A DNA stretch of 52,126 nucleotides from UBA1422 sp041859095 (lineage in GTDB: Bacteria > Bacillota > Clostridia > Peptostreptococcales > Anaerovoracaceae): NCBI GenBank assembly GCA_041859095.1, contig JBHEKY010000033.1, positions 1-52,126 of the forward strand, written 5' to 3'. A model generated the notes under the pieces. That model saw nothing but the letters and a program-made list of their open reading frames with translations. It did not search any database and was not told the origin of the DNA. The position numbers and the translations under genes were made by a program. Below are positions 48,544 to 52,126 of this stretch, in pieces (the stretch's first letter is position 1; each line of letters begins with the position of its first letter).

Positions 48544-49170
48544 CTACAGGCTCTCGCGGATAGTTTCTACAATCCGGTTGGCCAAGGTGATGCTTTCATT
48601 ATATATACTTTTACCTGTTTCTTCAAAGTGTTTCGCCTGGTCCGGGTCTTTTACCCCCGGCAGGTTGATGGAAACATTCAGCCAAGCACCTTTAACTGCA
48701 GTTTCCAGACAAGATGCTGCAACGCCCAGGTCACTAGCGGCATTTGAGTTTGAATGGTTTATTAACATTGACACTAATTTCAAACCTTCATGAGCCTGGC
48801 TCATGACCTCAAAGGGTACTTGGGTCGCCAGCAGGTTTGCCGCCCGGATTGCCTGGCTTCTCAAGGTTTTTTCTTCTTCGGTTTCCTTGGGCATTTTGTA
48901 AGCTGCAAAAACCGTATTGTAGGCATCCGTATCTCGATCTATTGCCGTCGTCAAGGCATTGAGCAAGGGAAGCCCCTTTTCTTTCACTTTTTGGCACAAT
49001 TCATGCTCTGCCAGATACTTTTCCTTGGTCAAGGTTAAATCTGCTACCATGAGCATCAGTGCTAGTCCCTGTGCGCCTGTGAGTGCACTGGCCGAGCCGC
49101 CACCGGGAGCCGGTGCATCGGACTTCAGCAAATCTAAATAGTCGTCTACTTTCATTTCAATTAATTTCAT
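48544..49170 (-). CDS. fchA: Formimidoyl-THF cyclodeaminase / methenyl-THF cyclohydrolase family
   Basis: 208 residues, all-helical. DAPAPGGGSASALTGAQGLAL (about 19-39) and the C-terminal NLPGVKD segment mark the FTCD-C/FchA family. In this operon it most likely deaminates 5-formimino-THF to 5,10-methenyl-THF, closing histidine breakdown into the folate pool. The same family also supplies cyclohydrolase activity in acetogens, so a dual role is possible. Confidence 0.92.
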   Translation of the reverse strand: MKLIEMKVDDYLDLLKSDAPAPGGGSASALTGAQGLALMLMVADLTLTKEKYLAEHELCQKVKEKGLPLLNALTTAIDRDTDAYNTVFAAYKMPKETEEEKTLRSQAIRAANLLATQVPFEVMSQAHEGLKLVSMLINHSNSNAASDLGVAASCLETAVKGAWLNVSINLPGVKDPDQAKHFEETGKSIYNESITLANRIVETIRESL

Positions 49171-49200
49171 TATTTTTTCCTCTCGTTCAATATTAAGTCA

Positions 49201-49216
49201 TATCGCCTATTGGCGA
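49201..49216. repeat. Short hairpin ATCGCC-TATT-GGCGAT
   Basis: A perfect 6-bp stem-loop between hutI and fchA. A near copy (ATCGC-TATTA-GGCGAT) occurs at the SDR stop codon near 43541-43556. Two short copies may be coincidence or a dispersed processing element. Confidence 0.3.
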
Positions 49217-49219
49217 TGG

Positions 49220-50467
49220 TTATACTAGTATCCCGGCTTTGATGGTCTGAAGGGCCATATTTGAGCCAAACCGGTAGCACAGCATTTCCATATCCGGCGC
49301 GTCCCAGATAACCAGGTCTGCTTTTTTGCCCGTCTCCAGGGTACCCACTTGCTTTTCTCTGCCAATGGCGCAGGCCGCATTGATGGTCACCGCCGTCAGG
49401 ATTTCTTCCGGAGTCATTTTGTATTTCAGATAGCCAAGATTCATAATCAGCTGCAAATTCAAAGATGGACAGGACCCCGGGTTAAAGTCGGAGCCCATGG
49501 CTACTGGTATCCCCAGGTCTATCATATTTCGAACCGGCGCAAAGTTTTTGTCCAGATAAAAGGACGTTCCTGGCAGCACCATGGCGATGACGCCACCTTC
49601 TTTTAGGGATGTCAGACCTGTTTCGCCAATGGCAATCAGATGCTCCGCGGAAGTGACCTGCAGCTCACCGGCTAACTTCGAGCCGCCCAGTTCAACAATT
49701 TCATCCGTGTGTATTTTCAGACCGAAGCCCAGTTCTTTTGCGGCTTCAAGGTATTTCCTGCTTTGGGCCACATCGAAAACCCCTTCTTCGCAAAAGACAT
49801 CGACATATTCGGCTAGATTCATCTCTTTTACAGACGGAAGCAGCTCCTTGCAAAGCAGTTCCATGTATCCATTCGGATTTTGTTTGTATTCAGGTGGCAC
49901 GGCGTGAGCGCCCATGAAGGTGGCGACCAGGTCCATGGGATGGGTTTGGTCAAGTTCCCGAATGACTTCCAGTGTTTTAATTTCGTCCAGCTCGTTGAGT
50001 CCATACCCACTTTTTGCTTCACAGGTGGTTACGCCCATGGCCAGCATTTCATCGAGAAAAAGCTGTGATTTTTCAACAAGATCCCGTCGGGTGGCTCTTC
50101 GGGTTTCCCGAACGGTATCCAGGATGCCACCACCGGCCTGCAAGATTTCCAGATAGGACGCACCCCGGAGTTTCAGTGGGATTTCATGTTGCCGATACCC
50201 GCCGAAAACCAAATGAGTATGCCCGTCCACCAAGCCTGGAGTCACAAGTCTTCCTTCCGCGTCAATCACCGTGTCAGGATCCAGATTCAGTTCCACATCA
50301 ATCTGCTGCGTTTCAGACCCGGAATAGATTTCACGGATGACGCCGTCCTCAATGAGAATAGCCGCGCCGTGAAGGATCAGGTTTTCTCCCTGGGCTTTGC
50401 CGGAATGCTTGTGACTGCCCATTGGCGTCTGCAAGGTTCCAATGTTTTTTATATATAAGGTACTCAT
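49220..50467 (-). CDS. hutI: Imidazolonepropionase
   Basis: 415 residues behind ACAGGAGGCAAC. A metal-dependent amidohydrolase that opens 4-imidazolone-5-propionate to N-formimino-glutamate. The metal motif GHTHLVFGG (about 81-89), the HTDEIVELGG segment and GSDFNPGS near 330 are all intact. Third step of histidine degradation, between hutU and fchA. It makes a useful contrast with the metal-less amidohydrolase at 35.5 kb. Confidence 0.96.
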   Translation of the reverse strand: MSTLYIKNIGTLQTPMGSHKHSGKAQGENLILHGAAILIEDGVIREIYSGSETQQIDVELNLDPDTVIDAEGRLVTPGLVDGHTHLVFGGYRQHEIPLKLRGASYLEILQAGGGILDTVRETRRATRRDLVEKSQLFLDEMLAMGVTTCEAKSGYGLNELDEIKTLEVIRELDQTHPMDLVATFMGAHAVPPEYKQNPNGYMELLCKELLPSVKEMNLAEYVDVFCEEGVFDVAQSRKYLEAAKELGFGLKIHTDEIVELGGSKLAGELQVTSAEHLIAIGETGLTSLKEGGVIAMVLPGTSFYLDKNFAPVRNMIDLGIPVAMGSDFNPGSCPSLNLQLIMNLGYLKYKMTPEEILTAVTINAACAIGREKQVGTLETGKKADLVIWDAPDMEMLCYRFGSNMALQTIKAGILV

Positions 50468-50503
50468 GTTGCCTCCTGTCCGCGGCTAAGCGCTTTCCGG
50501 GTT

Positions 50504-52126
50504 TTACTTGTAGAATTTCTCTACCATTTCGCTGACTAGAAGATCGCCTGCCAGATAGGGCAACGTGATATGTCCTGCTCCTTGGTATTTAGCATTGTAT
50601 TTTATGGATGTTTCAAGGGCTGGCTCGTTGGTGGCCCAGTTTCTTCTGGCGACTCCCCCCATTACATCCCACATCATCGCTGATTTTAAAATGATATCCA
50701 CCCGCTCGCTACCGTCAAGCACCATGCCAAACCCGCCATTGATGGCTTTCCCCACGCCAACTCCTCCACCGTTGTGTATAGCACATAGGCTCATGCCTCT
50801 GGCTGCATTTCCTGTGAAACATTGGATGGCCATGTCCGCCATGACGTTGCTTCCGTCTTTTATATTGGCTGTTTCACGGAAAGGGGAATCCGTCCCGCTA
50901 ACATCGTGGTGATCCCGACCTAGCATCACTGGTCCAATCTTGCCTTCCCGGATCATCTCGTTGAATTTTAAGGCAATAGCAGTTCTTCCTTCCGCGTCCT
51001 GATACAAAATCCGTGCCTGGGTGCCCACCACCAGTTTGTTCTTAGCGGCATCCCTTATCCAAGTCCAGTTATCCCTGTCCTGGAATCTGCCTTGAGGGTC
51101 AATGCAATCCATGGCCGCCTGATCGGTGGCAGCAAGATCTTTGGAGTTGCCTGACAGGCAAACCCAACGGAACGGTCCGTAACCATAGTCGAACAAGAGA
51201 GGACCCATAATATCTTCCACATAGGAAGGCCAGATAAAGCCGTCTTTTTCATCGATGCCATTCTTGGAAATCTCGTGAATACCGGCGTCGTACATTGCTT
51301 TCATAAAGGAATTGCCATAATCAAAAAAATAGGTTCCTTGTTTCGTCAGGGTAGAAATGGCATCGAAATGCCGGCGTAGGGAGTGGTCCACCATCTGGCA
51401 AAACAGTTCCCGGTCTTTGCTCAGCATTTCTGTCCGTTTCTGAAATGTCAGTCCCACTGGGCAATATCCTCCGTTGTAAGCATTGTGACAGGAGGTCTGG
51501 TCGCTTAGCAAATCTATTGTGAACTCGTGCGTTACAGCCGCTTCCAACAAATCCACGATATTCCCCCAGTAGGCAATGGAAATCCGTTCTTTGCTTTTTA
51601 CTTTCTCTCTTGCCAAACGGAACACCTCGGCTAAATCGGTCAGGACAACATCCACCCATCCTTGATTTTTTCTCGTCTCTATCCGGGACATGTCCACCTC
51701 CGCGAAAATTCCCACTGCTCCTGCAATGGTTGCCGCTTTGGGTTGAGCTCCGCTCATGCCACCAAGGCCTGAAGAAACAAAGGTAATACCGCTCAAGTCT
51801 CCATGACCGGAAACGCCCAGAAATTTGCGCCCCGCGTTGAGGATGGTGTTAAACGTTCCATGGACGATTCCTTGAGGTCCGATATACATCCAACCACCGG
51901 CTGTCATTTGGCCATAGTTGGCCACGCCCATTTCCTGTGCGATTTCGAAGTCATCACCGTTGTCAAACATCCCAACCATCATGCCATTGGAAATAATTAC
52001 CCGGGGCGCTTCCGGTTTGGATGGGAAAAGTCCCAGCGGGTGGCCCGACGCTACAACCAGGGTCTGATCCTGGGTCAACTCTTCAAGATATTTTTGAATC
52101 AGCCTGTATTGCAGCCAATTCTGGCA
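50504..52126 (-). CDS. hutU: Urocanate hydratase, C-terminal part (window edge)
   Basis: 540 codons to the right edge; the frame is open across the edge and a TTG at 52078 is internal, not the start. It hydrates urocanate to imidazolonepropionate using tightly bound NAD+. NAD-binding FVSSGLGGMSGAQPKAA and HNGGGVGVGKAINGG are present, as is DQTSCHNAYNGGYCPVGLTF. The CQNWLQYRLIQKYLEE stretch at the edge matches the long clostridial form (about 670 residues), so some 130 residues lie outside. Histidine ammonia-lyase is not in view and may lie upstream. Confidence 0.95.
   Translation of the reverse strand, partial: CQNWLQYRLIQKYLEELTQDQTLVVASGHPLGLFPSKPEAPRVIISNGMMVGMFDNGDDFEIAQEMGVANYGQMTAGGWMYIGPQGIVHGTFNTILNAGRKFLGVSGHGDLSGITFVSSGLGGMSGAQPKAATIAGAVGIFAEVDMSRIETRKNQGWVDVVLTDLAEVFRLAREKVKSKERISIAYWGNIVDLLEAAVTHEFTIDLLSDQTSCHNAYNGGYCPVGLTFQKRTEMLSKDRELFCQMVDHSLRRHFDAISTLTKQGTYFFDYGNSFMKAMYDAGIHEISKNGIDEKDGFIWPSYVEDIMGPLLFDYGYGPFRWVCLSGNSKDLAATDQAAMDCIDPQGRFQDRDNWTWIRDAAKNKLVVGTQARILYQDAEGRTAIALKFNEMIREGKIGPVMLGRDHHDVSGTDSPFRETANIKDGSNVMADMAIQCFTGNAARGMSLCAIHNGGGVGVGKAINGGFGMVLDGSERVDIILKSAMMWDVMGGVARRNWATNEPALETSIKYNAKYQGAGHITLPYLAGDLLVSEMVEKFYK

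Noticed and set aside
52076..52078. TTG as the hutU start codon
   Set aside because: The frame continues upstream with conserved urocanase sequence to the window edge, so the TTG is an internal leucine.
1..52126. CRISPR arrays, insertion sequences, prophage or integrase genes
   Set aside because: None found: no regularly spaced repeats, transposase-like frames or phage structural genes.

Overview
The window reads as a chromosomal segment of a low-to-mid GC, Gram-positive, anaerobic member of the Bacillota, most likely Clostridia with an amino-acid-fermenting lifestyle. The reasons are: AGGAGG-type ribosome sites nearly everywhere; class B sortase, MscL, CvpA, ECF-type vitamin uptake and lipoprotein or TM-anchored surface proteins with no outer-membrane genes; split glycine decarboxylase (GcvPA/GcvPB); stand-alone FtcD plus FchA-type cyclodeaminase; a butyrate-type 3-hydroxybutyryl-CoA dehydrogenase; and a GTP-type PEP carboxykinase. 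Most genes are on the minus strand. No phage, insertion sequence or CRISPR array is visible. The only segment that looks laterally acquired is an AT-rich hipBA toxin-antitoxin pair.

Layout. 1-9.1 kb (minus): a housekeeping block transcribed rho, DUF1385, prmC, rpmE, prfA, sua5, rpiB, upp, pckG, tyrS (tyrS runs off the left edge). 9.3-9.6 kb: a divergent 82-residue membrane protein. 9.8-17.3 kb (minus): pgcA, mscL, DUF1934, a 31-residue microprotein, DUF1846, an AEC permease, pgi and hbd, the last preceded by a Rex-box-like operator. 17.4-20.4 kb (minus): tadA, an SbsA-Ig-like membrane protein, ispE and a GntR regulator. 20.5-23.0 kb: cvpA, sortase B, tRNA-Arg(CCU) and a DUF1624 protein. 23.1-28.7 kb (plus): a nicotinamidase-like hydrolase, a small NrdD-tail-like protein, then purB, purA, alr and a TetR-type regulator. 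28.8-35.4 kb (minus): a cobalamin-riboswitch operon (below). 35.4-39.2 kb: an amidohydrolase that has lost its metal ligands, a GNAT, a DUF2284 protein and HtrA. 39.3-44.3 kb (minus): SDR, gcvPA, gcvPB and an ATP-NAD-kinase-family gene. 44.7-46.3 kb: hipBA. 46.6-52.1 kb (minus): a histidine-degradation operon, hutU (cut by the right edge), hutI, fchA, ftcD and a tocopherol-cyclase-like gene.

Most notable system: at 28.8-35.4 kb a compact cobalamin riboswitch, followed by an intrinsic terminator, controls five tightly coupled genes: a DUF4430 lipoprotein, EcfT, one 860-residue protein fusing two ECF ATPases to a membrane S-component-like domain, a membrane-tethered beta-propeller, and a TM-anchored protein with DUF4430 plus a cadherin-like domain. 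DUF4430 is related to the ligand-binding domain of animal transcobalamin, so the operon reads as a surface-capture-plus-uptake machine for B12 or a corrinoid precursor.

Metabolic logic: hutU, hutI, ftcD and fchA take urocanate to glutamate and pass the formimino carbon to tetrahydrofolate; GcvPA/PB feed the same one-carbon pool from glycine; purA/purB consume it indirectly; pckG, pgi and pgcA link to gluconeogenesis and envelope precursors. All promoter, operator and riboswitch calls are by eye and untested.
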